This document shows positions 1 through 8,692 of a stretch of 50,509 bases of DNA, piece after piece. The translations under genes and the position numbers were made by a program. The stretch is from assembly GCA_910584875.1 (NCBI GenBank), contig CAJUDA010000014.1, positions 29,716 to 80,224 on the forward strand, given 5' to 3'. This stretch comes from an uncultured Eubacterium sp. Its GTDB lineage: Bacteria > Bacillota > Clostridia > Lachnospirales > Lachnospiraceae. Positions within the stretch are counted from its first letter, which is position 1, and every line of letters starts with the position of its first letter. The notes beneath the pieces are model-generated. The model did not search any database. It saw nothing but the letters and a program-made list of their open reading frames with translations, and was not told where the DNA came from.

Positions 1-2
1 AA

Positions 3-410
3 TTTTATGAAGGCAAGAGCAAGCCGGTGAATCTTGAGCTTCAGCAGATCATGGTGCAATTAGATTACATTGAGCAAACTGGTCATGGAGTACCCCTGAT
101 CATATCCAGATATGGAAAAAAAGTATTTGACATTACTGAAAATTTCATTACTGTAACCATTCCTCTTAATAAAAAAAGAGAAAATACTAATATGATAAAG
201 GAAAGCACAAACTGGCTGACCGGCAGCAAAGATGAGCAGATCCTTATGCTGATGAAAAATAACAGAAACATTCGCGTGCATGAGATCAGTAAACTGCTGG
301 GAGTAGGGACAACCACGGTCACTAAAAGGATACGACATTTAAAGGAACGCGGAATCGTAGAGAGAAACGGCTCCAAGAAAAATGGATGGTGGATAGTAAA
401 AAAGGGCTGA
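3..410 (+). CDS. ATP-binding/AlbA_2-type transcriptional regulator, C-terminal fragment
   Basis: The reading frame is open to the left edge, so the gene begins outside the window. The visible 135 residues begin FYEGKSKPVN, then give LELQQIMVQLDYIEQTGHG and the ISRYGKKVFDI and FITVTIPLN stretches. These are typical of the C-terminal part of the RecG-like/AlbA_2 ATP-binding regulators (COG2865 type). The last 65 residues look like a winged-helix DNA-binding domain (EISKLLGVGTTTVTKRIRHL, then ERGIVERNG). An internal GTG at 27 could be called as a start, but it sits inside the conserved family sequence and has no ribosome binding site. Role inferred: DNA-binding regulator. Target unknown. Confidence 0.7.
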   Translation, partial: FYEGKSKPVNLELQQIMVQLDYIEQTGHGVPLIISRYGKKVFDITENFITVTIPLNKKRENTNMIKESTNWLTGSKDEQILMLMKNNRNIRVHEISKLLGVGTTTVTKRIRHLKERGIVERNGSKKNGWWIVKKG

Positions 411-443
411 CTGAAAAACCTATCCAAAGAACTAAAGTTCTTA

Positions 444-472
444 TAAAAAAAGCGTCGTGATAAACCGACGCT
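444..472 (-). terminator. rho-independent terminator, leftward
   Basis: Arms AGCGTCG (451-457) and CGACGCT (466-472) form a 7-bp stem. Read on the minus strand it is followed by a run of seven T. It could end leftward transcripts that read through the xfp terminator at 530-576. Confidence 0.6.
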
Positions 473-475
473 TCC

Positions 476-498
476 AAGAACGACCTGCGGTCGTTCTT
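476..498. repeat. perfect 9-bp hairpin
   Basis: AAGAACGAC (476-484) and GTCGTTCTT (490-498) pair perfectly around a 5-base loop. There is no clear T-run on either side. It lies between the two terminators at 444-472 and 530-576 in a short gene-free convergent gap. Confidence 0.5.
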
Positions 499-529
499 GC
501 TCCGCATGAGGCGAACTTTCCTATTCAAT

Positions 530-576
530 AAAAAAGCCCCCTGCCGCTTCCGATACAAAAGCGGCAGGGGGTTTTA
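530..576. terminator. bidirectional rho-independent terminator
   Basis: A 13-bp GC-rich stem (537-549 with 559-571) is flanked by AAAAAA on the left and TTTTAT on the right, so it works in both directions. It ends the phosphoketolase gene on the minus strand and backs up the left-edge gene on the plus strand. Confidence 0.9.
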
Positions 577-620
577 TCTTCCAAAATATCTTTCCAATTC
601 TTACAGCGGTTCAGCCTGCC

Positions 621-2993
621 TTACACATGCCATACCCAGTCACGGATCTCTGGAAGATCCTGACCGTACTCAGCGATGTACTGCTTATGCTCAACCAGCT
701 TATCATTCATCTGCTGGATCAGGTAAGATCCCTTATTGCCAAGCTGTGGCAGATGCATAATAGCATCCTTCACAAGGTTAAAGCGGTCGATCTCATTCTG
801 GACACGCATATCAAACGGAGTCGTAATCGTCCCCTCTTCCAGATATCCATGTACAGAGAATTTCGCATTATTGCGGTCATGAGTCAGCTCATGGATCAGT
901 GTCGGATAACCGTGGAATGCGAAGATAACTGGTACATCCTTGGTGAAGATGGAGTCAAACTCACGGTCACTGAGACCATGCGGGTGTTTCGTATCGGACT
1001 CAAGCTTAAACAGATCGACAACGTTGACAACACGGATCTTCAGCTCCGGCATAGCGTCACGGAGAATCGTAGTAGCGGCCAGCGTCTCCAGCGTAGGAGT
1101 ATCACCACAACATGCCATAACAAGATCCGGTTCTTCGTTCTGGTCGTTACTTGCCCATTCCCATACACCGATACCCTGAGTACAGTGTTTCACCGCCTGC
1201 TCCATGGTCAGCCACTGACAGCTTGGATGCTTGGATGCAACGATCGCATTGACATAGTTCTTGCTCTTGATACAATGATCGAAGCAGGAAAGCAGACAGT
1301 TTGTGTCTGGCGGCAGATACATACGGACTACGTCTGCCTTTTTATTTGCGATATGGTCTAAGAATCCCGGATCCTGATGGGTAAATCCATTGTGATCCTG
1401 CTGCCATACATTGGAAGTCAGGATAAAGTTCAAGGATGCGATCGGCTGTCTCCAGGAAAGCTGGTTTGTCACCTTCAGCCACTTTGCGTGCTGGGCTGCC
1501 ATGGAGTCAACGATACGGATAAATGCCTCATAGCTGGCGAAGAAGCCGTGGCGTCCTGTCAGCAGATAGCCCTCTAACCATCCTTCGCACATATGCTCAG
1601 AAAGCATACCATCCATAATACGTCCGTCCTGTGCCAGCTTGTCGTCATCCTCATACATCTCTGCATTCCAGGCACGGTTCTCTTCCTCGAATGCATGATA
1701 GAGACGGTTTGACATAGACTCATCCGGTCCGAAGATACGGAAGTTCTTGTTTTCCTTGTTCAGTTTAAAGATATCACGGATATATCCGCCCAGTTCGATC
1801 ATATCCTGTGCTTTTGTCTTGCCAGGCTGTACTTCGATACCATAATCACGGAAATCCGGGAGACGCAGATCTTTCATGAGAAGACCGCCGTTGGCATGAG
1901 GGTTGGATCCCATACGGGAATTTCCCTTCGGTGTGAGTTCTGCGATTTCGGGAACGAGACGTCCGGTCGCATCGAACAGTTCTTCCGGTTTATAACTCTC
2001 CAGCCACTCTCTCAGCTGGTCAAGGTGCTCCGGTTTCTCCATGGACATCGGTACCTGATGGGCACGGAACGATCCTTCGATCTTGTCGCCGTCTACCACC
2101 TTCGGTCCCGTCCAGCCCTTCGGAGTGCGAAGTACGATCATCGGCCACAGAGGTCTTGTGGCATCATTATTATCGCGTGCATTTTTCTGGATCTCCTTAA
2201 TCTTTTCGATACAGGTATCCATTGTCTCAGCCATCAGCTTATGCATCGTCATCGGATCGTCACCCTCGACAAAATGAGGCTCCCATCCACAGCCAAGGAA
2301 GAAGTGCTCTACTTCTTCATGGGAAAGACGGGCAAATACCGTCGGGTTGCTGATCTTATAGCCATTCATGTCAAGGACCGGCAACACAGCACCGTCATTG
2401 ACCGGGTTCAGAAATTTATTGGAATGCCATGAAGTTGCAAGAGGCCCGGTCTCGGACTCACCGTCTCCAACTACTGTTACAGCGATCAGTTCCGGGTTGT
2501 CAAATACGGCGCCAAAAGCATGAGCGATGGAATAACCAAGCTCACCACCTTCATTAATGGAACCCGGTGTCTCCGGGGCACAGTGGCTGGGTACTCCACT
2601 TGGGAAAGAGAACTGCTTAAACATCTTCTTCATTCCCTCTTCATCCTGGCTGATGTTCGGATATACTTCACTGTAAGTTCCCTCCAGATATGTATTGGCG
2701 ATCTGGAAGTTACCGCCATGACCAGGACCAGAGATGTAGATCATATCAAGATCATACCGTTTAATCACGCGGTTGCAGTGCGTCCAGACAAAGTTCTGTC
2801 CCGGAACGGTCCCCCAGTGACCTACGATCTTCTTTTTGATATGTTCCATAGTAAGCGGCGTACGCATCAGCGGGTTATCCAACAGATATAACTGTCCGGC
2901 AGACAGGTAGTTGGCAGCACGCCAGTAAGCGTCCATTTTCTGCAGCATCTCATCATTCAGAGGCTGCTTTTCAAGACAAGTATTTTCGCTCAT
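621..2993 (-). CDS. xfp: phosphoketolase (xylulose-5-phosphate/fructose-6-phosphate)
   Basis: Cytosolic thiamine-diphosphate enzyme that splits xylulose-5-P (and often fructose-6-P) with phosphate to acetyl-phosphate and a shorter sugar phosphate. The 790-residue length is normal for the family. Visible signatures are YISGPGHGG near the N-terminus, the ThDP-binding VVGDGESETGP motif followed by an Asn about 15 residues later, HQVPM, and a C-terminal GYPTLIHELTHDR segment. The start ATG follows GAAAGGAGTTTATT, a good ribosome binding site. A promoter (3036-3064) lies directly upstream and a strong terminator downstream, so it is monocistronic. It gives the cell a phosphoketolase route from pentoses to acetate and ATP. 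Confidence 0.97.
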   Translation of the reverse strand: MSENTCLEKQPLNDEMLQKMDAYWRAANYLSAGQLYLLDNPLMRTPLTMEHIKKKIVGHWGTVPGQNFVWTHCNRVIKRYDLDMIYISGPGHGGNFQIANTYLEGTYSEVYPNISQDEEGMKKMFKQFSFPSGVPSHCAPETPGSINEGGELGYSIAHAFGAVFDNPELIAVTVVGDGESETGPLATSWHSNKFLNPVNDGAVLPVLDMNGYKISNPTVFARLSHEEVEHFFLGCGWEPHFVEGDDPMTMHKLMAETMDTCIEKIKEIQKNARDNNDATRPLWPMIVLRTPKGWTGPKVVDGDKIEGSFRAHQVPMSMEKPEHLDQLREWLESYKPEELFDATGRLVPEIAELTPKGNSRMGSNPHANGGLLMKDLRLPDFRDYGIEVQPGKTKAQDMIELGGYIRDIFKLNKENKNFRIFGPDESMSNRLYHAFEEENRAWNAEMYEDDDKLAQDGRIMDGMLSEHMCEGWLEGYLLTGRHGFFASYEAFIRIVDSMAAQHAKWLKVTNQLSWRQPIASLNFILTSNVWQQDHNGFTHQDPGFLDHIANKKADVVRMYLPPDTNCLLSCFDHCIKSKNYVNAIVASKHPSCQWLTMEQAVKHCTQGIGVWEWASNDQNEEPDLVMACCGDTPTLETLAATTILRDAMPELKIRVVNVVDLFKLESDTKHPHGLSDREFDSIFTKDVPVIFAFHGYPTLIHELTHDRNNAKFSVHGYLEEGTITTPFDMRVQNEIDRFNLVKDAIMHLPQLGNKGSYLIQQMNDKLVEHKQYIAEYGQDLPEIRDWVWHV

Positions 2994-3035
2994 AATAAAC
3001 TCCTTTCGACATTTTCTCTATATATGAACATCTTT

Positions 3036-3064
3036 ATTATATAGTCAGCTATCAATTAATTCAA
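3036..3064 (-). promoter_or_regulatory. sigma-A promoter of xfp
   Basis: On the minus strand TTGAAT (3064-3059), a 17-bp spacer and TATAAT (3041-3036) lie about 45 bp before the xfp start. Five of six bases match the -35 consensus and all six match the -10. Confidence 0.75.
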
Positions 3065-3094
3065 GCCTTTTTTAAACAACTTTCCGTGTACCGG

Positions 3095-3136
3095 GACAAA
3101 GAGCAGAACCATACACCTCCGGTTCTGCTCTTTGTC
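3095..3136 (-). terminator. 16-bp perfect hairpin, probable terminator of the reductase gene
   Basis: GACAAAGAGCAGAACC (3095-3110) pairs perfectly with GGTTCTGCTCTTTGTC (3121-3136). It lies 44 bp after the stop of the reductase gene. The T-rich tract on the minus strand comes some 15 bases later, so termination is likely but not textbook. Confidence 0.6.
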
Positions 3137-3179
3137 CATGCTTTTCACCCAACAGCCGATTCAAAATGGCGCCGTCAGA

Positions 3180-4721
3180 CTATGCGGTATATTTGCTGAC
3201 CAGGTTGTCAAACCGTTCCTGATTGCACTGGATCCAATCCTTATATTTCATATTTTCAGAAGAGATCATTTTGCCCAATTCTACAAAAAACCGTGGAATA
3301 TCTCCGATCGTAATCGATTTTCCCGCATCGGCGATCACTTCTTTTCCCTGTTGGTCACAGCCGCCAGTGAAAATCGCAAATGCCGGCTGCGGACCATCCG
3401 GTGTCTGTTTGACAGCGCCCCGCAGCCCGATTCCCGCAGTCTGATGCGTCCCACAGGAGGATGGACAGCCGGAAATATGAATCCTCGGAAGCACCCCGTC
3501 TGCAAAATTTTCCTTGCGGACCGCCTCAACACAGTCACGCAGCATCGCCTGTGAATCGCGGAGCCCCACCTGACAGACAGCATTGCCGATACAGGCAACG
3601 GAAGTTTCAAACAACGTACCCGCCCCGTCTGACGTCAGTTCCAGTACCTTGTTTGCTTCTTTGGCATTGCAGTTGATCACATAGAGTCCCTCATCCGCCG
3701 TAAGGCGGATCTCCACATGTTCCATATCTTTGATCAGATCGTATAATTGCTTTGCCTTCGCCGGAGTGAGGATGCCTCCCACCGGCTGATAGAATACAGC
3801 ATACAGCCCCTCCTGCTTCTGGGGAATGATACGCTTGTCCTCCACTGCCTCACCACAGCCAGTCTTTGAGAGTACAGGGATAACAATATCGGCATCCAGC
3901 TGCTCTGTGGCAGATACTTCCTCCAGTTTTTCCTGATATGCCTTCACAAACCCTTCTTTCCCGAGAGTATCCTGCAGATAACGGGTCCTTGCCCGCGCCC
4001 GGTTCTCATAATCACCATATGCCGTAAAAGTATTCACCATCGCCTTGATATAATAGAGAACCTTATCAGGTCGGATGCCCTTTGCCACGCAGACGCCCAG
4101 TTTCGGATTGATCCCCAGTCCGCCGGCAGCATAGACGTCAAAGGTTCCTTCCGGGGTGGCGGCAAAGCCAAGATCGCGGAACGTAACATGGGTCTCATTT
4201 GCCGGGGAGTTGGAAAATCCAACCTTTAATTTGCGGGGAAATTTCACTGCTTTGATAAATCCCATCATATAATCGCCCGCCGCCCGTGCATACGGAAGCA
4301 CGTCAAAATATTCTTCTCTCTGTACACCCGACAGGGGGGAAGCCATGACATTCCTGGGGAAATCACCTCCGCCGCCCCGGGAGATCATGCCCGCCTTCCA
4401 GGCAGCCGCCATCATATCATACAGATCCTCTGCTTTTACATGATGCAGCTGGATGGACTGACATGTGGTAAGTTTCATTATTTCAATATGATAGTTACTG
4501 CATGTTTCAACGATATACCTCAGGCGTTCTTTTGTGATCTGTCCTCCTGCCATCCGGAGCCGGAGCATATGGGTTTCTCCTCCCCGTTCGGCATAACTGC
4601 CAAAACCGCCTGAAAACTTTTTGTACTCTGCTACTGATAGTTCTTTCTTGTGAAACTGGATTGTTTTCTCCCTGAACTCATCGAGGTCAGGAAGAAACTC
4701 AGATAAGTAATCTACAGGCAT
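3180..4721 (-). CDS. siroheme/[4Fe-4S] nitrite or sulfite reductase family protein
   Basis: A 513-residue ferredoxin-type reductase of the NirA/CysI superfamily, expected to carry out six-electron reduction of nitrite or sulfite in the cytosol. The cluster ligands are visible in the second half as CIGNAVC (Cys-x5-Cys) and GCPSSC (Cys-x3-Cys), the standard pattern bridging the 4Fe-4S cluster to siroheme. The N-terminal part has the ferredoxin-like fold signatures of the family (THMLRLRMAGGQ; LTTCQSIQLHHV). The start ATG has AAAAGGAGGGATCTGA upstream. It stands alone, with no siroheme or transport genes beside it, so nitrite and sulfite cannot be told apart from context. Confidence 0.88.
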   Translation of the reverse strand: MPVDYLSEFLPDLDEFREKTIQFHKKELSVAEYKKFSGGFGSYAERGGETHMLRLRMAGGQITKERLRYIVETCSNYHIEIMKLTTCQSIQLHHVKAEDLYDMMAAAWKAGMISRGGGGDFPRNVMASPLSGVQREEYFDVLPYARAAGDYMMGFIKAVKFPRKLKVGFSNSPANETHVTFRDLGFAATPEGTFDVYAAGGLGINPKLGVCVAKGIRPDKVLYYIKAMVNTFTAYGDYENRARARTRYLQDTLGKEGFVKAYQEKLEEVSATEQLDADIVIPVLSKTGCGEAVEDKRIIPQKQEGLYAVFYQPVGGILTPAKAKQLYDLIKDMEHVEIRLTADEGLYVINCNAKEANKVLELTSDGAGTLFETSVACIGNAVCQVGLRDSQAMLRDCVEAVRKENFADGVLPRIHISGCPSSCGTHQTAGIGLRGAVKQTPDGPQPAFAIFTGGCDQQGKEVIADAGKSITIGDIPRFFVELGKMISSENMKYKDWIQCNQERFDNLVSKYTA

Positions 4722-4787
4722 TCAGATCCCTCCTTTTCCACTATGTATTTTGCACTGGTTTTCATTATCCTATGCATTTAACCATAG

Positions 4788-5411
4788 CTATTTGCAGCTG
4801 TCACTATACAGAATCTCTGCGCGTTCCCAGTTTACGACCTGCCACCAGTCGTCCACATAGGCGCCCCGCAGATTCTTGTGTTTGAGATAATACGCATGCT
4901 CCCAGACATCGATGACCATGATCGGATGGAGGTGGAGATTCAGAGGCGTATCCTGGTTTGCTGTTGTGATGATCTGGAGCTGATGATTTCCATCTGCCAC
5001 CAGCCATGTATAACCAGAGCCAAAGACAGCGAGTGCCGTTTCCTTCCATTTACCAAAGAAATCGGAAAGAGAGCCAAACTGGTCATTGATCTGATCCCGT
5101 ATACTGCCCTGCGGCTGTCCTCCCGGATTCCTCAGCCCGGCGAAAAAAAACTCATGGTTATAAACACCGCCTCCATTGTGTCTCACTGAAGTCCGAAAGC
5201 TCTCCGGGACCTGGTTCAGGTCGGACAACATTTCTTCCAGGGAGACTTTCCACCAGTCGGGATGCCGGCTCATCGTCTTGTTGAGATTGTCTACATAAGC
5301 CTGCAGATGCTTGTCGTGGTGCAGATACATCGTCTGTATATCGATAAATGGCTCCATTTTCTGAAAAGGATAAGTAAGAGGATAATTGACAAAGGGATAA
5401 AAATGATCCAT
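4788..5411 (-). CDS. sod: superoxide dismutase, Fe/Mn family
   Basis: A 207-residue cytosolic superoxide dismutase that converts superoxide to hydrogen peroxide and oxygen. The four metal ligands are in their usual places: His31 in LHHDKH, His86 in YNHEFF, Asp168 and His172 in DVWEHAYYLKHKN. No signal peptide is present. The start follows AAAAAGG at usable spacing. The metal (Fe, Mn or either) cannot be decided by eye. It is a stand-alone oxygen-defence gene next to the reductase gene on the same strand, with 66 bp between them and no clear terminator. Confidence 0.93.
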   Translation of the reverse strand: MDHFYPFVNYPLTYPFQKMEPFIDIQTMYLHHDKHLQAYVDNLNKTMSRHPDWWKVSLEEMLSDLNQVPESFRTSVRHNGGGVYNHEFFFAGLRNPGGQPQGSIRDQINDQFGSLSDFFGKWKETALAVFGSGYTWLVADGNHQLQIITTANQDTPLNLHLHPIMVIDVWEHAYYLKHKNLRGAYVDDWWQVVNWERAEILYSDSCK

Positions 5412-5585
5412 ATACGAAACCTTTTTCTTTTATTCTATGTAATCCTCCCATGTACCATTCCAATAATCAGAGTTTTCAGAAGCCGCCCCGGCTGTTCCCC
5501 GCATTCTGTCACAATTCGACAAAATTCCCATAGATTGATAGTAAGAAACAAAGCCCGGCGGATCCGGGCGGGATAGGAGAAAACT

Positions 5586-6500
5586 ATGTACTATTTTTTT
5601 ACTTTCTTTTTACTATTTATCCTTTTTTTCCTTATCTTCTTCCACTTCCGTAAACGGAAGATCATACGAAAGCTGTGCTGTATGTCCGATCAGGAAAAAT
5701 GCTGTATGCTCAATGAACTGACGGAACCACTTGGTTATTGCTATGATGCCAGACAGGATATATTTACAAGTACGACAGATGCCTGGCAGAAGAGGTTTGG
5801 ATATGGCGCCATCTATGACAAATTTGCGCCGCTTTTGAATATGGTCATCGACAGCCAGCCTGTCTATTTTGACTATGATGGCAAAACATGGCTGATCGAA
5901 TTCTGGAAAGGTCAGTACGGGATCAATACCGGCTGTGAACTGGGGATCTATCATGCAGATGAGATCATCCCGCCTTCCAGAAGGAAAACCACACTGTTTT
6001 CTGCGGTAGAAAAAAATGAATATCTCGATATGTCCGTGGAACTCATCCGCAACGGCAAAGTCATCGCCATCAAAAAAGGAAGGCACTGGTGGCAGACGAT
6101 CTTCTCCATGGGAGTATTTTCCCAGCCTGAGGAGCTGTTTATGAAAATCCACATCTGTTTCCCTGACATAGAAATGCGGAATGCCTTTATTGAAGGTCTG
6201 GTGGGAGCAGGATATGACGTAGACTCCATCTTCCTCTCTGTCTGCCATACGGATGTATCATTCAGCTTTTGCTGCCCTCACGGGCACTGTGGGATTTTCA
6301 GAAAATTGTACTGCTGCCTTGTCCAGCACATCAATCATTTTTACTGCCGGCTGTACCGGTTTGTCACCCGTCCGTTTACCTGGACCTGTGACAGACTGCT
6401 GTACCTGTATTATTACCTGCCGTTCTGCTTCCGGCGCATGCTGCGTCTGAGACGCCATAAGCATTGCAGAAAAAAACGGCGCTGCACTGGGAGGTCCTGA
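5586..6500 (+). CDS. DUF4474-family membrane-anchored protein
   Basis: 304 residues. A single N-terminal transmembrane segment (about residues 3-22, almost all Phe/Leu/Ile) leaves the rest on one side of the membrane. Residues about 35-235 match my memory of the clostridial DUF4474 domain (LTEPLGYCYDARQDIFTS, FGYGAIYDKFAP, WLIEFWKGQYGI, CELGIYHAD). The C-terminal 70 residues are rich in Cys, Tyr, His and Arg (many CC and HxxC patterns) and look membrane-associated or metal-binding. Function unknown. It has a good RBS (GGATAGGAG) and its stop lies 2 bp before the next gene, so the two are translated as a pair. Confidence 0.8.
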   Translation: MYYFFTFFLLFILFFLIFFHFRKRKIIRKLCCMSDQEKCCMLNELTEPLGYCYDARQDIFTSTTDAWQKRFGYGAIYDKFAPLLNMVIDSQPVYFDYDGKTWLIEFWKGQYGINTGCELGIYHADEIIPPSRRKTTLFSAVEKNEYLDMSVELIRNGKVIAIKKGRHWWQTIFSMGVFSQPEELFMKIHICFPDIEMRNAFIEGLVGAGYDVDSIFLSVCHTDVSFSFCCPHGHCGIFRKLYCCLVQHINHFYCRLYRFVTRPFTWTCDRLLYLYYYLPFCFRRMLRLRRHKHCRKKRRCTGRS

Positions 6501-6502
6501 TC

Positions 6503-7399
6503 ATGAGTTGTCACCATCGCCTGGATAAAGCTTTTGAAAATGCCCTTGTCCTTCCCCTGGGAGGCAGCCGTCGCTACGTTCTCTTCAGTGACTGCCACCG
6601 CGGGGATGGAACACACAACGATAATTTTTTAAAAAACCAGTGTCTGTATCTTGCCGCACTCCGTCATTATAATAAGAAGGGCTACACTTATATTGAACTG
6701 GGCGATGGTGATGAACTCTGGGAAAACCGGAATATGGAACAGATCAAGGAAGTCCACAGCGATATCTTCCGTGAACTCTCTGCGTTTTATCACGAAAAAA
6801 GACTTTATATGATCTACGGCAATCATGATATCGTAAAAAAATATCATTCCTTTTCCGAGAAAAAATGCGCATCCTATTTTTGTACCACCAGCCAGCGACA
6901 GCAGCCTCTTTTCCCAGGTATCCAGTTTCATGCCGGAATCATATTAAAAGAAAGCAGCACTGGAAAAAGCCTTTATCTGACCCACGGACACCAGTCATCG
7001 CTGCTGAATTCCACTCTCTGGCCGGTAAACCGCTTTTTAGTGCGCTACCTCTGGAAACCTCTGGAGCAGCTCGGTGTACTGGATCCCACCAGCGCAGCCA
7101 AAAATTATACGAAAAAAAAGAAATCCGAGCTCCGGCTGAACGCCTGGGCTGAGGATCGCAGACACATACTCATCACCGGTCACACTCACCGTCCCATGCT
7201 CTCTGATAAGGCAGATACCCGCTACATCAATACCGGAAGCTGCGTTCATCCTCTCTGCATCACCTGTATCGAGATCTGCTGCGGCAGGATCACTCTGGCA
7301 AAATGGTATACCGATACAAGGGAAAACGGAAATCTGTTTGTCGACCGGGAAGAACTGTCCGACGTCATGTTAAATATGTACCAAAACTTTCCAAAATAA
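6503..7399 (+). CDS. calcineurin-like metallophosphoesterase
   Basis: A 298-residue dinuclear metal phosphoesterase. All family motifs are visible in order: FSDCHRGDG (D-x-H), LGDGDELWENR (GD-x-x-D/E), YGNHDIV (GNHD), LTHGHQ and ITGHTHRP (GHTH). I chose ATG 6503 over the upstream ATG at 6464 because GGGAGG lies 8 bases before it and because the earlier start would overlap the DUF4474 gene by 37 bp. Substrate unknown. It is co-transcribed with the DUF4474 membrane protein, which may bring it to the envelope (inference). Confidence 0.9.
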   Translation: MSCHHRLDKAFENALVLPLGGSRRYVLFSDCHRGDGTHNDNFLKNQCLYLAALRHYNKKGYTYIELGDGDELWENRNMEQIKEVHSDIFRELSAFYHEKRLYMIYGNHDIVKKYHSFSEKKCASYFCTTSQRQQPLFPGIQFHAGIILKESSTGKSLYLTHGHQSSLLNSTLWPVNRFLVRYLWKPLEQLGVLDPTSAAKNYTKKKKSELRLNAWAEDRRHILITGHTHRPMLSDKADTRYINTGSCVHPLCITCIEICCGRITLAKWYTDTRENGNLFVDREELSDVMLNMYQNFPK

Positions 7400-7599
7400 A
7401 TTTTTCTTTTGTGGATACAATAGTATCAAGATAAACGAATGAAAACGGCGACAGCGTTTCGGTACGACGGATTCTCGGGGAAAGATGATTCACTCGGAAA
7501 ACATCAGAAAGGAATGTGGTTGCCTGCACATTCCTTTATCTTTCCTATAGAACAGCAGTCTTATACTGCAGTAAGAAAAAATTATGGAGGTAATGAATC
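7400..7599 (+). promoter_or_regulatory. 200-bp leader with small hairpins and a terminator-like stem, before the spore gene
   Basis: It holds GATAC/GTATC (about 7412-7425), an AAACG/CGTTT hairpin (about 7443-7458) and an 11-bp stem AAAGGAATGTG/CACATTCCTTT (7508-7518 with 7527-7537) followed by ATCTTTCC. The last stem probably ends the metallophosphoesterase transcript. Spore protein genes are normally driven by the forespore sigma factor SigG; I could not place a convincing SigG promoter by eye. Confidence 0.4.
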
Positions 7600-7797
7600 A
7601 TGACTAACAGTTCTTCTAAAATGGAAGTACCACAGGCTAAAGATGCAATGAACAGATTTAAGATGGAAGTAGCAAACGAGATCGGTGTAAACCTGAAACA
7701 GGGTTACAACGGTGACCTTACTTCCCGTGAGGCTGGTTCAATCGGTGGCGAGATGGTTCGTCAGATGATCAAAAAACAGGAAGAGTCCATGAAGTAA
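7600..7797 (+). CDS. alpha/beta-type small acid-soluble spore protein (SASP)
   Basis: A 65-residue protein that coats and protects DNA in the dormant spore. Family marks: QAKDAMNRFKMEVANEIGV, with the Glu-Ile region cut by the germination protease GPR, then the second conserved block LTSREAGSIGGEMVRQMI. The RBS is TGGAGGTAATGAATC. It is followed by two terminators, so it is monocistronic. Its presence implies that the organism makes endospores or descends from one that does. Confidence 0.96.
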   Translation: MTNSSSKMEVPQAKDAMNRFKMEVANEIGVNLKQGYNGDLTSREAGSIGGEMVRQMIKKQEESMK

Positions 7798-7813
7798 TCA
7801 GGACTCATTGACC

Positions 7814-7842
7814 GGAGCTGCAGGCTCCAGACTAGTTTTTTT
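7814..7842 (+). terminator. terminator of the SASP gene
   Basis: A short GGAGC/GCTCC stem (7814-7818 with 7824-7828) with a T7 run at 7836-7842. Confidence 0.55.
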
Positions 7843-7856
7843 CGCACAATACGAAG

Positions 7857-7899
7857 CGCCCGGAATCAGGAGTCTTGGTTCCGGGCGTTTCTGTTTTTG
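7857..7899 (+). terminator. second, stronger terminator after the SASP gene
   Basis: CGCCCGGAA (7857-7865) pairs with TTCCGGGCG (7879-7887), followed by TTTCTGTTTTT. Confidence 0.85.
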
Positions 7900-7981
7900 T
7901 CTGGTTGCTTTTTTCTTCTTCTATGCTATAATTCTTTTAGAGACAACGATTGATAATTGATTGGAATACCGGGAGGACACG

Positions 7982-8689
7982 ATGAAAAAATTATGGTTTG
8001 GAAAATACAAATGGGCAAAAAGAATCCTGCTGATCCTGATCGCACTGGGAGCAGCCGGCAGCGGCAGCATACTGGGGATCAGCAGCTATATGAAGGCAGC
8101 GGCAGCGGACGCCATCTATACCGGAGACAGCGGCAGCCAGATTCCCACCGTGGACTGTATCCTGGTCCTTGGCGCCGGTCTGAAGCCAGACGGGACGCCG
8201 AGTCTTGTCCTGACGGACCGTCTGAACCGCGGGATCGAATTATACAAAAAAGGAATCTCCCGCCGTCTCCTCATGTCAGGAGACCACGGCAAAACCGGAT
8301 ACAATGAGGTGGAGGCAATGAAGAAATATGCCATGGATGCCGGCGTCCCCGAAGAAGACATCTTTATGGATCATGCCGGCTTTTCCACCTATGAATCCCT
8401 CTACCGCGCCCGCGACATATTTGAGGTAAAAAGCCTCGCCATCGTGACACAACCCTATCATGAATACCGTGCCGTATATATAGCAGAGAAGCTGGGGCTT
8501 ACAGCATATGGGACGCCGTCCATCCCCACCCAGTACCGGAATGCCTGGATGATGGAAGTCCGTGAGATGCTGGCGCGGACGAAGGAATTCTTCAATCTGC
8601 TGATCCAGCCAGAACCAACCTATCTCGGTGACAGGATCCCCATCCACGGCACAGGGACGGCGACCAATGATTCGGACAACGAAAATTAA
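7982..8689 (+). CDS. YdcF/SanA/ElyC (DUF218) family envelope protein
   Basis: 235 residues with a single N-terminal transmembrane anchor (about residues 10-32) and a DUF218 domain outside. The domain shows CILVLGAGLKPDGTPS, LTDRLNRGIELYKKG, RLLMSGDHG, DHAGFSTYESLYRA and VTQPYHEYRAVYIA, which match the vancomycin-resistance/envelope-barrier protein SanA and YdcF. ATG 7982 is preferred over 7961 because CGGGAGG ends a few bases before it. The biochemical role of the family is not settled; envelope integrity is the usual association. It converges on ddh with only 3 bp between stop codons. Confidence 0.88.
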   Translation: MKKLWFGKYKWAKRILLILIALGAAGSGSILGISSYMKAAAADAIYTGDSGSQIPTVDCILVLGAGLKPDGTPSLVLTDRLNRGIELYKKGISRRLLMSGDHGKTGYNEVEAMKKYAMDAGVPEEDIFMDHAGFSTYESLYRARDIFEVKSLAIVTQPYHEYRAVYIAEKLGLTAYGTPSIPTQYRNAWMMEVREMLARTKEFFNLLIQPEPTYLGDRIPIHGTGTATNDSDNEN

Positions 8690-8692
8690 GTC

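Noticed and set aside
627..1361. 244-codon plus-strand ORF opposite xfp
   Set aside because: Antisense shadow of phosphoketolase; composition and sequence are not protein-like.
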